From contig NC_022793.1 in NCBI RefSeq assembly GCF_000496595.1, positions 868,001 through 932,000 on the forward strand: a stretch of DNA of 64,000 nucleotides. The letters run 5' to 3'. This DNA comes from Candidatus Liberibacter americanus str. Sao Paulo (lineage in GTDB: Bacteria; Pseudomonadota; Alphaproteobacteria; Rhizobiales; Rhizobiaceae). Below are positions 30,502 to 41,148 of this stretch, in pieces. Both the position numbers and the translations under genes were made by a program. The notes below the pieces were generated by a model that searched no databases, was not told the origin of the DNA, and saw only the letters and a list, made by a program, of their open reading frames with translations. Every line of letters starts with the position of its first letter. The stretch's first letter is position 1.

Positions 30502-32676
30502 TCAAACATATTTAATTAAAGATAAAAAATCATTCTCATACATGATTTCAATACCAAGTTTATCTGCCTTATTAACTTTAGTTCCAGCATTACTGCCTAC
30601 TATAACAATATCTGTTTTACTAGAAACAGAGTTAGAAACTTTAGCTCCTAATTTTTCAACTAATTCTTGAGCCTTATCACGATTAATATTATTAAGAGTT
30701 CCTGTAAATACCAACCTCTTGCCTTCTAGACGTGAACTAGATTTAGATATATTTTGATCCATGATTGGCTTTATTTTTACTTCCTGCAAAAGAGAAGCTA
30801 TAGCACGATTATTACCATCATTTTTATAAAACTCTACAATAGATTCTACTATTACATCTCCAATAAAAGGTATTTTTTTTAATAAAACATCACTACCATT
30901 TATTTTATTAATAATATTGCTTATATCATTTATAAAATTATCATAGGAAAGATAGTATTTTGCTAAAGATTTAGATATATGCTTTCCAACATTGCGAATG
31001 CCTAATGAAAATATAAATCTATCTAAAGAAATTTCACGCCTCTTATTAATAGATTCGTATAAATTAGAAACACTTAATTTTGCAAAACCAGGAATATTCT
31101 CAAGATTTAAATTCGAATTTGCCTGACGATATTGCAGAGTAAAAATATCTGCAGGAATTTTAATTGAAAGGGAATAGTCATTTGATTTAAAGAAAAAATC
31201 AAGTTGTTTATCTCCTAGACCTTCTATGTTAAAAGCATTACGTGATACAAAATATTTTAAATGCTCTAATTGTTGGGCTGGACATATATAATCTCCTGTA
31301 CAACGTCTAACAGAATCAACTTTGCCTGTTTTAGAATTGAAGCAACGGATTGCATCACTTTTACAAACAGGACAAACAGAAGGGAAAGAAAAAACCGCTG
31401 TATCAGTTGTACGATGTTCAATTAATACATCTATAACCTGAGGAATAACATCGCCTGCACGCTTTACGACAACCATATCCCCTATCCTAATATCTCTACC
31501 TTCACGAATTATTTTACCAGAAGAATCACATCCTCTAATATAATCTTCGTTATGTAATGTTGCATTACAAATAAGCACTCCACCTATATTAATTGGCTCA
31601 AGACGAGCCACCGGAGTGAGGGTTCCTGTGCGACCAATCTGAATATCAATATCTAAAAGACGAGTAATACCCTTATTAGCGTTAAATTTATGAGATATAG
31701 CCCAATTTGGACTAATAGAACTAAAACCTAACTTTTCCTGAAAATCAAATTTATCAACTTTATACACTACTCCATCAATATCATATTCTAAGCTAGAACG
31801 TATTTTTTCAATTTCATGGTAATAAGATAAAATATCATTAAATATATAACATATTTTGTTTCTGTCATTTACTGGAAATCCTAAATTACTAATTTTTTCG
31901 AACATTTCTGATTGGGATTCAGCAAACTTTTCAGAGACACTTCCTATTCCATGAACTAAAAATTTAATATTATGAGTTGCTACAAAATTATAGTCAAAAA
32001 ATCGTATTAATCCAGAAACAGCATTTCTAGGAGTAGAATAAGCACTTTTCCCTGATTCAATTCTTTTCTCATTAATAACTAAAAAATCACTTTTTGAGAT
32101 GTAAATCTCACCACGAACTTCTAAAACTTTTGGTACTTTTGATGATAATACCTGTGGGATCATATGAATAGTTCGTATATTGCGACTGACATTTTCTCCA
32201 CTAAAACCATCTCCACGAAGTCCAGCATGAATAAATTTTCCATTCTCATACCTAATTGAAATAGATACACCATCTATTTTTGGCTCAAGAATAAAAGGAA
32301 TACTATTTTTAACTTTTATTTTTAATCGCCTATAAACACTAGAAAAAAAGTTTTTAAGATCTTTTTCTGAATAAGACTTTTTTAGTGATAACATCGGAAC
32401 AGAATGTTCAACCTTAAAAAACTTAAGATTTTTTTCTTGTCCTACTGCGATTAAATGCTTATTTGCAGGTTTAAGCTCGGCTAAAGATGGAAAATATTGC
32501 GCTATAGATTCATAACGTTGATACAATTGATCATATTTAGCATCAGAAATTATAGGTTTTGATTTATCATAATAAAGATCATTATGATAAGATATTTCAC
32601 TTGCTAGAAATAAAAAATCATTTCTAGCCTGCTCAAAAGTTAAACTTTCGAGAGGAATAATTTCCTTAATAGACAT
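30502..32676 (-). CDS. ligA: NAD-dependent DNA ligase
   Basis: Seals nicks in replication and repair using NAD+. The Ia domain is at the N-terminus (YHNDLYYDKSKPIISDAKYDQL), and the adenylated lysine is Lys133 in LEPKIDG. The OB fold follows, then the four-Cys zinc finger (CPVCKSDAIRC...RRCTGDYIC) and the helix-hairpin-helix region (about 515-620). A BRCT domain is at about 645-724 (LEGKRLVFTGTLNNINRDKA). 724 residues, complete. In rhizobia ligA directly follows recN; here the dpp genes are inserted between them. Confidence 0.96.
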   Translation of the reverse strand: MSIKEIIPLESLTFEQARNDFLFLASEISYHNDLYYDKSKPIISDAKYDQLYQRYESIAQYFPSLAELKPANKHLIAVGQEKNLKFFKVEHSVPMLSLKKSYSEKDLKNFFSSVYRRLKIKVKNSIPFILEPKIDGVSISIRYENGKFIHAGLRGDGFSGENVSRNIRTIHMIPQVLSSKVPKVLEVRGEIYISKSDFLVINEKRIESGKSAYSTPRNAVSGLIRFFDYNFVATHNIKFLVHGIGSVSEKFAESQSEMFEKISNLGFPVNDRNKICYIFNDILSYYHEIEKIRSSLEYDIDGVVYKVDKFDFQEKLGFSSISPNWAISHKFNANKGITRLLDIDIQIGRTGTLTPVARLEPINIGGVLICNATLHNEDYIRGCDSSGKIIREGRDIRIGDMVVVKRAGDVIPQVIDVLIEHRTTDTAVFSFPSVCPVCKSDAIRCFNSKTGKVDSVRRCTGDYICPAQQLEHLKYFVSRNAFNIEGLGDKQLDFFFKSNDYSLSIKIPADIFTLQYRQANSNLNLENIPGFAKLSVSNLYESINKRREISLDRFIFSLGIRNVGKHISKSLAKYYLSYDNFINDISNIINKINGSDVLLKKIPFIGDVIVESIVEFYKNDGNNRAIASLLQEVKIKPIMDQNISKSSSRLEGKRLVFTGTLNNINRDKAQELVEKLGAKVSNSVSSKTDIVIVGSNAGTKVNKADKLGIEIMYENDFLSLIKYV

Positions 32677-32869
32677 TAATTATTCCCAAATAATTTATCA
32701 AAGCCAAATAAAAAAATAATTTATTAATGAGATATATTTCCATTATAGAAAAGTAGCATCATTATTAAATGGTTTATATTATTTATAAACATAAAAATAT
32801 TCAAAATAAATTAATCCTTAGAATTATCTTTAATTGCTTTGTAAATATATTTTATATATTTGTTATATA

Positions 32870-33700
32870 CTAACGACTTAAATTATGATTTAGTCTAGGA
32901 ATTGCAGATAATAGTGATTTAGTATAATCACTGCTTGGATCTTTAAAAATTTTTTCTGTAGTACCTCTTTCAATACAACGACCTGAGTACATAACCATCA
33001 CATAATCAGCAATATGCTCAACAACTGATAAATCATGAGAAATAAAAACATACGATAAAGCAAAATCTTTTTGCAAATCCATCATTAAATTCAATACCTG
33101 TGCCTGAACAGATACATCTAGTGCAGATACCGGCTCATCGGCAATCAAAATATTAGGCTCAAGTATTAATCCTCGCGCAATTGCAATGCGCTGTCTCTGT
33201 CCACCTGAAAACACATGCGGATAACGGTATAAATGCTCTTCACTCAAACCGACCTTTTTCATAATATTTAATATTTTTTCCCTACGTTCAATATTAGACA
33301 ATTGAGTATTAATTAATAATGGCTCTTCTAATATCTGACATATTCTTTTCCGAGGATTAAGCGACGCATAATAATTTTGAAATATAATTTGGATCTTTTG
33401 ACGCCATAATTTCTTAACATTTTTATCTTTATTAAATATAAGATGATCTTGATCATGGTAATTAATATCACCAGATGTTGCAGTATCTATCATAGTTAAA
33501 ATACGTCCTAAGGTAGATTTACCACAACCTGATTCTCCAACTATAGCTAATGTCTTACCCTTATATACCTCTAGTGAAATACCATCCAAGGCTTTAACTA
33601 CCTTAGCGGATGAAAAAATTCCACTTTTAACAGTATAATATTTTTTTAAATCTACTGCTTTTAATAAGGGAGATGTTGATTTATCATTACATTCATTCAT
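32870..33700 (-). CDS. dppF: Dipeptide ABC transporter ATP-binding protein
   Basis: ABC ATPase of the peptide/nickel (Dpp/Opp) class. Walker [12 protein letters not shown] (about 55-65), signature [15 protein letters not shown], Walker [13 protein letters not shown], and the H-loop [12 protein letters not shown]. The C-terminal extension typical of DppF is short (276 residues against about 330). The ATG overlaps the dppD stop by four bases. It would pair with DppD to drive DppBC. Intact here, although dppB and dppA upstream are broken. Confidence 0.92.
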   Translation of the reverse strand: MNECNDKSTSPLLKAVDLKKYYTVKSGIFSSAKVVKALDGISLEVYKGKTLAIVGESGCGKSTLGRILTMIDTATSGDINYHDQDHLIFNKDKNVKKLWRQKIQIIFQNYYASLNPRKRICQILEEPLLINTQLSNIERREKILNIMKKVGLSEEHLYRYPHVFSGGQRQRIAIARGLILEPNILIADEPVSALDVSVQAQVLNLMMDLQKDFALSYVFISHDLSVVEHIADYVMVMYSGRCIERGTTEKIFKDPSSDYTKSLLSAIPRLNHNLSR

Positions 33701-34677
33701 ATTTTTAACTTACCATTATCATCAAGATAAGAATGGCATTTCACTTTTCTATCCGAAATAACATTAAATGACGGCTCATTAATCAAGCATTTTTCCATGA
33801 CATAAGGGCAACGAGAATTAAGCAAGCAGCCATTTGGACGATTATACTTTCCTGGAACAACACCAGGTAATGAATCTAAACGCTGCTTATTAATTGCAAA
33901 TTCTGGCAAAGATCTTAATAGTGCCTGAGTATAGGGATGACGAGGAACAGAAAAAACATCCTTAGCTTTTCCAGACTCAACAACTTGCCCAGCATACATC
34001 ACAATAATATGATCAACTGATTGTGCTACTAATGCCAAATCATGTGTAATCAATATTAAAGCCATATTATTTTTTTTATGTAGTCTCAATAAAAGATCCA
34101 TAATTTGTGCTTGAATGGTAACATCAAGTGCAGTAGTTGGTTCATCGACAATCAATAACTTAGGTTTGCATGCAAGGGCCATAGCAATAATAACACGCTG
34201 GTTCATTCCTCCTGATAATTGGTGAGGATAACAACTAAAACATGATATTGGATCAGGAATTTCAACCATAGTCAATAATTCAATAGCCAATTTATAACGG
34301 CTATGACGATCACATCTTTGATGAATTTTTATGGCTTCAATAATTTGATAACCAACAGTAAAACAAGGATTAAGACTAGTCATAGGATCCTGAAAAACCA
34401 TTGCTATTCCAGAACCAACCAACTTAGATCGCTCTTTTACTGTCATTTTTAATAGATCTTGACCATTAAAATTCAAAACATCAGCAACCACATGGCCATG
34501 ATTATCAATCAATCCCATAATAGCAAGCGAACTTACAGATTTCCCTGAACCAGACTCACCAACAATACCAATGATTTCTCCTTCTTCTACCTGATAACTG
34601 ACATTATCAACAGCACGAAAAGATGATTTTTTATCACCAAAACTAACAAAAAGATTTTCTACATCTAATAATGCCAT
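33697..34677 (-). CDS. dppD: Dipeptide ABC transporter ATP-binding protein
   Basis: Walker [12 protein letters not shown] (about 40-50), Q-loop [14 protein letters not shown], signature [15 protein letters not shown], Walker [15 protein letters not shown]. The C-terminal oligopeptide-transporter domain has the four-Cys pattern ([14 protein letters not shown] and a later KVKC) that in DppD-type proteins binds an Fe-S cluster. 326 residues, full length. It follows dppC after 12 bases and overlaps dppF by four bases. Confidence 0.92.
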   Translation of the reverse strand: MALLDVENLFVSFGDKKSSFRAVDNVSYQVEEGEIIGIVGESGSGKSVSSLAIMGLIDNHGHVVADVLNFNGQDLLKMTVKERSKLVGSGIAMVFQDPMTSLNPCFTVGYQIIEAIKIHQRCDRHSRYKLAIELLTMVEIPDPISCFSCYPHQLSGGMNQRVIIAMALACKPKLLIVDEPTTALDVTIQAQIMDLLLRLHKKNNMALILITHDLALVAQSVDHIIVMYAGQVVESGKAKDVFSVPRHPYTQALLRSLPEFAINKQRLDSLPGVVPGKYNRPNGCLLNSRCPYVMEKCLINEPSFNVISDRKVKCHSYLDDNGKLKI

Positions 34678-34689
34678 AAGATCACCTAT

Positions 34690-35592
34690 TTATTGTTTTA
34701 GTTTGGGATCAAAAGCATCACGCAAACCATCACCCATTAAGTTAAATGCTAACACCGTTAGCAAAATAGCTAAACCAGGAAATGTAACTATCCACCAAGC
34801 ACTTTGCATAAATTGCAAAACATCTGATAGCATAGATCCCCATTCTGCGATTGGTGGCTGAACCCCCATTCCCAAGAACCCAAGAGCAGCCATATCTAAA
34901 ATAGCATTAGAAAATGATAAAGAAGCCTGAACAATTAAAGGGGTAAGACAATTGGGTAAAATATTAATAAACATTTGACGTAATGCACTAGATCCAATCG
35001 ATTTAGATGCCAGAACATACTCGCGATTTACTTCCACCAATACTGTTGCACGTGTCAAACGTACATAATGAGGGGAAGCAATAAAAGCTAGTGCTAAAGA
35101 CGTATTAATAACTGAATGACCTAAAATGACTACCAAAACCAATGTTAATAATAAACCAGGTAAGGCTAACATAATATCAACAATACGAATAATAATAAGA
35201 TCAATCAATCCACCAAAATACCCCGAAATCAATCCTAATGATACTCCTATAATAAAAGAAATAATAACTACTAAACAACCAACAAATAATGACAAGCGAG
35301 TAGCATGAATTAATCTTGATAACATATCTCGACCTATATCATCAGTTCCTAAAATAAAATTCAAACTGCCACCTTCTTGCCAAAAAGGTGGATTTAATAA
35401 ACTATTTCTAAATTGTTCAGTAGGTGAATAAGGAGCAATAAAATCAGCTAATAAAGCAACAATAAGCATCAGAAAAATATAAAACATCCCAAAAACAGCA
35501 GCTTTATTTTGACTAAAATAGCACCAAAATTCTTGTAATACTGTCAAAGACTTAGGAAAATTATCTTTTTTGATTTTAACCAATTTAGACAT
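34690..35592 (-). CDS. dppC: Dipeptide ABC transporter permease
   Basis: 300-residue permease with N-terminal OppC_N segment (FWCYFSQNKAAVFGMFYI) and about six membrane spans. HILGTDDIGRDMLSRL is here LGTDDIGRDMLSRLI. The EAA loop reads EYVLASKSIGSSALRQMFINILPN. The end NLMGDGLRDAFDPKL is the DppC hallmark. Intact. It follows the broken dppB after about 12 bases. Confidence 0.93.
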   Translation of the reverse strand: MSKLVKIKKDNFPKSLTVLQEFWCYFSQNKAAVFGMFYIFLMLIVALLADFIAPYSPTEQFRNSLLNPPFWQEGGSLNFILGTDDIGRDMLSRLIHATRLSLFVGCLVVIISFIIGVSLGLISGYFGGLIDLIIIRIVDIMLALPGLLLTLVLVVILGHSVINTSLALAFIASPHYVRLTRATVLVEVNREYVLASKSIGSSALRQMFINILPNCLTPLIVQASLSFSNAILDMAALGFLGMGVQPPIAEWGSMLSDVLQFMQSAWWIVTFPGLAILLTVLAFNLMGDGLRDAFDPKLKQ

Positions 35593-35603
35593 TTTTAAAT
35601 TCC

Positions 35604-36628
35604 CTATTTTTTGCAGCGTATTCTTGGATCTATGATCCCATATAAAATATCAATCATCATATTAACAAATATAATAAAAATTGAGATCAACAAAACTCCA
35701 CCCTGCAAAACTGTATAATCACGACTTTTCAAACCTTCAACAATCCAACGACCCAAACCAGGCCAAGCAAAGATTGTTTCTGTTAAAATTGCTCCAGACA
35801 ATAACATACCAACTTGCAAACTTATTACCGTAATTATAGGAAGCAAGGCATTACGTAATGCATGAACAAAAATAACCCTCATTCTACTCAATCCTTTAGC
35901 CCTAGCTGTTAGAATATAATTCTCACCTAGAACTTCTAACATTGAAGAACGCGTCATACGTACAATGACAGCTAATGGCACAGTGCCTAAAACAATAGTT
36001 GGCAATATTAAATGTCTTAACGCATCAATAAAACTACCACTACTTCCCCAAAACAAAGTATCAATTAACATAAAGCCAGTCAGTGGATAAGCGCTATCAT
36101 CAATAAAAAAACTATCACATACCCTACCTGCAACAGGTGTTATCCCCAAATGAACTGATAACAACATTATCAGCATTACTCCCCACCAAAAAACAGGCAT
36201 AGAGTAGCCAATTAATGAAAAAAAATAGATAGATAGTCTATAAAAGAACCAACTTTAACAGCCGCTAACACTCCGAAAGGTATACCAACTATAGTTGCAA
36301 ATATAATTGCACAAAATCCCAATTCTAAAGTGGCCTTAAAACGCGGCCAAAATTCATCCAAAATAGGCAAATGACTAACTAAAGAAACACCTAAGTCTCC
36401 TCTTAATAAACCATAGATGTAACTTAAATATTGCCGCCATAATGAACGATCTAATCCTAATATCTTCATAACATTTGCATGATTTTCAGAGCTTAATACG
36501 CGTTCACCCATCATAATTGTAACAGGATCACCAGGAAGCATACGAATAAAAGTAAATGTAACTAATGTAATGCCAATAAAAGTGACAACAAAAATGCCTA
36601 AGCGTCGGGAAATAAATTGTAACATCAA
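35604..36628 (-). pseudogene. dppB: dppB permease, split by one frameshift in a T8 tract
   Basis: Two frames together make a full 336-residue DppB. Residues 1-138 (MMLQFISRRLGIFVVTFIGI onward) end at TAA 36214-36212 after DYLSIFFH. The rest (YSMPVFWWGVML to IIDPRIRCKK) is in another frame and runs to 35604. The junction is a run of eight T on the minus strand (A8 at 36218-36225). One more T would restore IFFSLIGYSMPVFWW, matching the family. All other family blocks are present, including the EAA loop ENYILTARAKGLSRMRVIF. Either a recent null mutation, a sequencing error, or a site rescued by polymerase slippage. The ATG inside the second frame (36200) could start a useless half protein. Confidence 0.9.
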
Positions 36629-36724
36629 CTTAATCCTATATCAAATGTTGACCTGATATTATCAAGTCTTATGGAATAACTAATAAATCAAATGATATAA
36701 TAAATCAGCTAGATAAGCCGATTT

Positions 36725-38320
36725 TTAGTTTATGATATCAATTTTCCCAAAATAATGACTACCCATAGGGCTCATCACAAAACCGCTCACTTCTTTACGT
36801 ACAACATCATATATAGTTGAATGAGCCATAAAAACAACAGGGGATTGTTTATGCATAATAACCTGAGCTTGCTTATATAATTTAATACGTTTATTTGTAT
36901 TAAACTCCACACGAGCTTTACTGATTAACCCATCAAAATCCTTATCATGCCATCTAGAAAAATTCATCGAGGCATTTGCAAATAAAGAAAAAAAGTTATC
37001 TGCATCTCCATTATCACATATCCAACCTAGTGTTAAAGATTGATGTTCTCCATTCGTAGCACGCTTAAGGTATTCACCAAACTCATAGCTAACTATTTTT
37101 GCTCTAACACCAATTTTGCGCCCAATCAAACTGAATCATTTCACCCATACGACGGGGGTTAGGATTATATGGACGATTCACCGGCATAACCCAAATATCG
37201 ATATCAAAACCATCAGGGAAGCCAGCCTCTTTTAGCAAACTCTTAGCTTTTTTAGGATCATAATTATAATCCTTAAGAGATGAGTTATATCCCAATACTG
37301 TTGGAGGAATAAGAGTTTTAGCTTTCTGCCCTGTACCCTGATATACAGCATCAATAATAGAATCTTTATCAATTGCCATTGAAAGCGCCTGCCGAACTTT
37401 TACATTATCTAAAGGCTTCTTCTCAACATTAAACAAAATATAACCGATATTCAGAGCAGGATATTGCATCAATACAATATTTTTATTTTTTCTAATACGA
37501 TCAATATCAGATGGGTTTGGATATGACATAATCTGACATTCATTTTTTTCTAACTTAGCTTGTCGGATTGAAGGATCTGTAGTAATTGAAAAAACCAAAC
37601 GATCAATCTTAGGCTTACTTCCCCAAAATTCAGGATTAGCCTTATAAATAATACGAGAATCTTTCTCATATTTAACTAACTGAAACGGACCAGTACCAAT
37701 CGGATCATTATCAAATTTCTCAGGATTACCTGCCGCCATCATTTTATCTGCGTATTCTGCCGATAAAATAGATGAAAATCCAGCAGCAATATTAGATAAA
37801 AACACAATATTAGGAAGTTTAAGAGTAAAACGTACGGTATAATCGTTAACTTTTTCTACTTTATTAATTATTCCATCTAATAAGCTATCAAAAATTGTAT
37901 ATTTTCCACCAGAAACATTATGGTATGGATGAGAGGGATCCATCTGCCTCATGAAACTATAGACAACATCATCTGCATTAAATTCACGACTTGGCGTAAA
38001 TTGTTTGCTTTGTTGCCATTTGACACCTTTTCGTAAATAAAAAGTATAAACCTTCCCATCATTACTAATTTTCCATCTCTCAGCTAACCCAGGCTAAGAT
38101 CTGTCGTGCCTTCTTTAAACTCTACTAGGCGATTATATATAGTATTAGCAACTGCATCAAAATCAATTAAGCTCATATTAAACTGTGGATTAAAAGATCC
38201 ATTAGGAGATCCCTCAGAACAATATACAAGAGTTTTCGCTTGCGCTATATTAGAAAAAAATATAGAAATTGGACTAACTAAACCAGCCAATAACGCAAAT
38301 TTTCTAATAATACTCTTCAT
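36725..38320 (-). pseudogene. dppA: dppA dipeptide-binding protein, broken by two single-base frameshifts
   Basis: Three frames join into one DppA of about 530 residues. The first (38320 down to about 38090) has a signal peptide ending SNIAQA and KTLVYCSEGSPNGSFNPQF...VEFKEGTTDLSLG, then TAG. The second frame carries on as PGLAERWKISNDGKVYTF, passes DPSHPYHNVSGG and GTGPFQLVKYEKDSRI, and stops after MIQFDWAQNWC. The third frame takes over as IGVRAKIVSYEFGEYLK and ends at 36725. The second break is at a short A tract (plus-strand T4 at 37114-37117) where one more A restores AQKIGVRAK. Each break is a one-base loss. The protein would bind dipeptides in the periplasm; as it stands no full product is made. 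Confidence 0.9.
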
Positions 38321-38467
38321 ACTAAAATTCCACTGATCTAATTTATTACAACTAAAACTAAAGATATAATCTTATAATATAGTGCAACTAATTTAATAAA
38401 TTTAGGGCAGTAAATCAGTTAATAATTAATATGTCAATGCTAAACAATTAAATTAATAATTGTGCTA

Positions 38468-38506
38468 TTATCAGATAAAAAAAATATTTTAAGGATTTTC
38501 TGATAA
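38468..38506. repeat. Inverted repeat between recN and dppA
   Basis: TTATCAGA (38468-38475) and TCTGATAA (38499-38506) are perfect 8-bp arms around 23 bases. It lies after the recN stop and before the dppA start, both minus strand, in a 291-base spacer (38321-38611) where nothing else is supported. It may end recN transcripts weakly or be an operator for dpp; there is no U-tract. Confidence 0.3.
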
Positions 38507-38611
38507 AAATAAGTCTCATAACTAAGCAAAAATAATAGATAATTTATGCATGATATAAATTATTTTTATAAAAGTATAATTTAACCAACCAAATATAGTT
38601 CTATTTTATAC

Positions 38612-40303
38612 TTATAATCTATTACAACCAATCTGATTAAAATCTAAAAGTCTTCTCGCAGCAGCCCTAGCTTCTTCAGTTATATGACTACCAGCTAACA
38701 TACGAGCAATTTCTTCACAACGTTCTTGTTTTGTCAGAATTGAAATATGTGTTTCCATCCTTTTTTCTGTTTTAGATTTGTTTTTTTTGTATACTAAAAA
38801 ATGGTTATCGGCAAGAGCAGCTACTTGTGGTGCATGAGTAACAACAAATAATTGAGATTTTGCCGATAGCTTCTTAAGACGACAACCTATAGCATCTGCA
38901 ACATCACCACCTATTCCAGAATCAACTTCATCGAAAACCAATGTAGGCACTGTACCTTTATCAAAAAAAGCAATTTTAAAAGCCAATAATAGCCTAGATA
39001 ATTCACCTCCTGATGCTAATTTCATCAAAGGGCCTATGGCCTCTCCCACATTAGTTCTTACATGAAACTCTACTTTATCAATTCCATAAGGAGAAATATC
39101 ATCAACATCTGAAGCAATATTCACTACAAAACTGACATTCTCAAGTTTTAACGCAGGCAACTCGCCCATAACACTATTTTCTAATATTTTTGCAAATCGA
39201 CGCCGTTTATAAGAAATATCTTGTGCAAGTTCATTATAGATATTTCTAGCTTCAAGAACCGACTTTTCTAAAAATGAAATTTTTTCACTACCTGAAGAAA
39301 TATCAGAAAATTCAGCAACCATTTTCTTCTCTAGATCAGGCAAATCATCAACTGAAACAGAATATTTACGGCTAATTGCACGCAATGCAAATAATCGTTC
39401 CTCAATTTTTTCTAACTCTTTTGCATCATATTGAATCTCAGAAAAAACTTTTTCCATCTCATTTTGTGCCTCAGATAAATTATCAAGAGCTTCATTTAAA
39501 TAACAAATACTTTGACTTAATAAGTCAGGAAATTCAAAACTTTTACGTTCCATTCTACGTAAAAGAGACGAAATAACCGAAATGGGCGAAGAGGACTTAT
39601 TAAATTCTTCAATAATTTCCGACAAATCAACAACTATACGTTCACGCTTTAATATAGATGATCGAATTTCAGATAATTCAGCTTCTTCTCCTGGCTTTAC
39701 AGCAATATCTTGTAATTCTTTGACAGCAAAACGCAAAAAATCAACATCTTTTTCAGAGGATTTTATTTTCTCTTTATAGTCTTGCAATTCATTCTCTGCT
39801 TTTCGAAAATTTCTATATAATCTGCCAAGATTTTGAAGATCTACTTCTATTCCAGAATAAGAATCAAGCATTCTACGATGTCCACTTATATCAATTAAAG
39901 CACGATCTGAATGCTGACTGTGAATTTCAACAAGAACTGATCCGACCGAACGCATAAAACTGACACTAACGGGCTGATCATTAATATAAGCCTTTGTCCT
40001 ACCATCAGGAAATTGAATGCGACGCAATATCAAATTATCCTCAATAGGAATACCAGCTTCATCAAAAATATTCTTAAGTGATTGATAATCAACGGAATCA
40101 AAAACAGCGGTTACCTGTCCTTTTTCAGAATGATTACGAACAATACTACCATCTCCTCTTCCCCCAATAGCAAGTGAAATAGCATCTAATAAAACAGATT
40201 TACCAGATCCAGTATCTCCACTTAATATAGAAAGGCCAGAAGAAAAATCTATATCAAGATTCTCAACAAGAACAATATTACGGATTGAAAGATGAATTAA
40301 CAT
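38612..40303 (-). CDS. recN: DNA repair protein RecN
   Basis: SMC-like ATPase used in double-strand break repair. The N-terminal MLIHLSIRNIVLVENLDIDF and Walker A GDTGSGKSVLLDAI (about 29-42) are followed by a long coiled coil (about 150-350). The C-terminal half has the signature LASGGELSRLLLAFK, Walker B PTLVFDEVDSGIGG and the H-loop VVTHAPQVAALAD. 563 residues, normal. It follows bamD on the same strand, as in most alphaproteobacteria. Confidence 0.95.
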   Translation of the reverse strand: MLIHLSIRNIVLVENLDIDFSSGLSILSGDTGSGKSVLLDAISLAIGGRGDGSIVRNHSEKGQVTAVFDSVDYQSLKNIFDEAGIPIEDNLILRRIQFPDGRTKAYINDQPVSVSFMRSVGSVLVEIHSQHSDRALIDISGHRRMLDSYSGIEVDLQNLGRLYRNFRKAENELQDYKEKIKSSEKDVDFLRFAVKELQDIAVKPGEEAELSEIRSSILKRERIVVDLSEIIEEFNKSSSPISVISSLLRRMERKSFEFPDLLSQSICYLNEALDNLSEAQNEMEKVFSEIQYDAKELEKIEERLFALRAISRKYSVSVDDLPDLEKKMVAEFSDISSGSEKISFLEKSVLEARNIYNELAQDISYKRRRFAKILENSVMGELPALKLENVSFVVNIASDVDDISPYGIDKVEFHVRTNVGEAIGPLMKLASGGELSRLLLAFKIAFFDKGTVPTLVFDEVDSGIGGDVADAIGCRLKKLSAKSQLFVVTHAPQVAALADNHFLVYKKNKSKTEKRMETHISILTKQERCEEIARMLAGSHITEEARAAARRLLDFNQIGCNRL

Positions 40304-40374
40304 ATCAAAACAACAATAATTCTAGAAAAATAAATTTTATAGATAAAACTAATCATTACTCATAGCATCGCTAT

Positions 40375-41148
40375 TTATGGAATAGATTTCATAATTTTTT
40401 TGGCATATTGACACCAAAATCCTTGAGGATAATTATTCTGTAGAATATACGATACATTACTAGCTTCATTAACTAAACCCATCATAACATAAACTTCAAT
40501 AATTCTAGCAAGCGCCTCTTCTATCTGCTCTGTATCGAAATATTCTCTTACAACATTATGAAACCGCAAAATAGCTGATGTATATTCCTTATTTTGAAGA
40601 TAATAACGACCTATATCCATTTCCTTAGCAGCCAGTTGATTCCTGCCAAGACGAATATAGAATCTAGCACTTTCTACATAGTTAGAGCCAGGATACTCTT
40701 TGACTATCTTATTCATATATTCAATCATACTAATCGAAGATAGCTGATCATATGATACGTCACGTATCATATTAGCATAACATACCCCTATAAGATAATA
40801 AACATAATCAATATTGGGATACCTAGGATATTTATCAATATATTGCTTACCTATAGCCGCAGCTTTTGAATATTCTTTTATACTGTACTTGACAAAAGCA
40901 GACATCAAAAGAGCCTTACGACCATCTTCAGAAAAAGGAAAATTAACAGATATTTCTTTAAATTTATTATAGGCATCGCTAAATCTTCTATTTTGAAGAT
41001 AATCTAATCCTTGAGAGTACAAAACATTTTTCGGTTGAGAACTGATCCCAACCTTAGAAATGTCTATATAGCCACCACATCCTATCAAAGAAAATATGGT
41101 AATAATAAGAAATATATTTAACGACAACTTATACAAACAAGATCTCAC
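40375..41148 (-). CDS. bamD: Outer-membrane assembly lipoprotein BamD
   Basis: Lipoprotein of the BAM complex that inserts beta-barrel proteins in the outer membrane. Signal peptide with lipobox SLIGC (Cys24), then tetratricopeptide repeats: LYSQGLDYLQNRRFSDAYNKF, YSKAAAIGKQYIDKYPRYPN, and AKEMDIGRYYLQNKEYTSAI. 257 residues, normal. Start codon is GTG with no strong ribosome-binding site. In rhizobia the gene upstream is lpxC (lipid A synthesis); here there is only an AT-rich spacer and a divergent barrel gene. An intact BamD shows that an outer membrane with barrels is kept. Confidence 0.93.
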   Translation of the reverse strand: MRSCLYKLSLNIFLIITIFSLIGCGGYIDISKVGISSQPKNVLYSQGLDYLQNRRFSDAYNKFKEISVNFPFSEDGRKALLMSAFVKYSIKEYSKAAAIGKQYIDKYPRYPNIDYVYYLIGVCYANMIRDVSYDQLSSISMIEYMNKIVKEYPGSNYVESARFYIRLGRNQLAAKEMDIGRYYLQNKEYTSAILRFHNVVREYFDTEQIEEALARIIEVYVMMGLVNEASNVSYILQNNYPQGFWCQYAKKIMKSIP

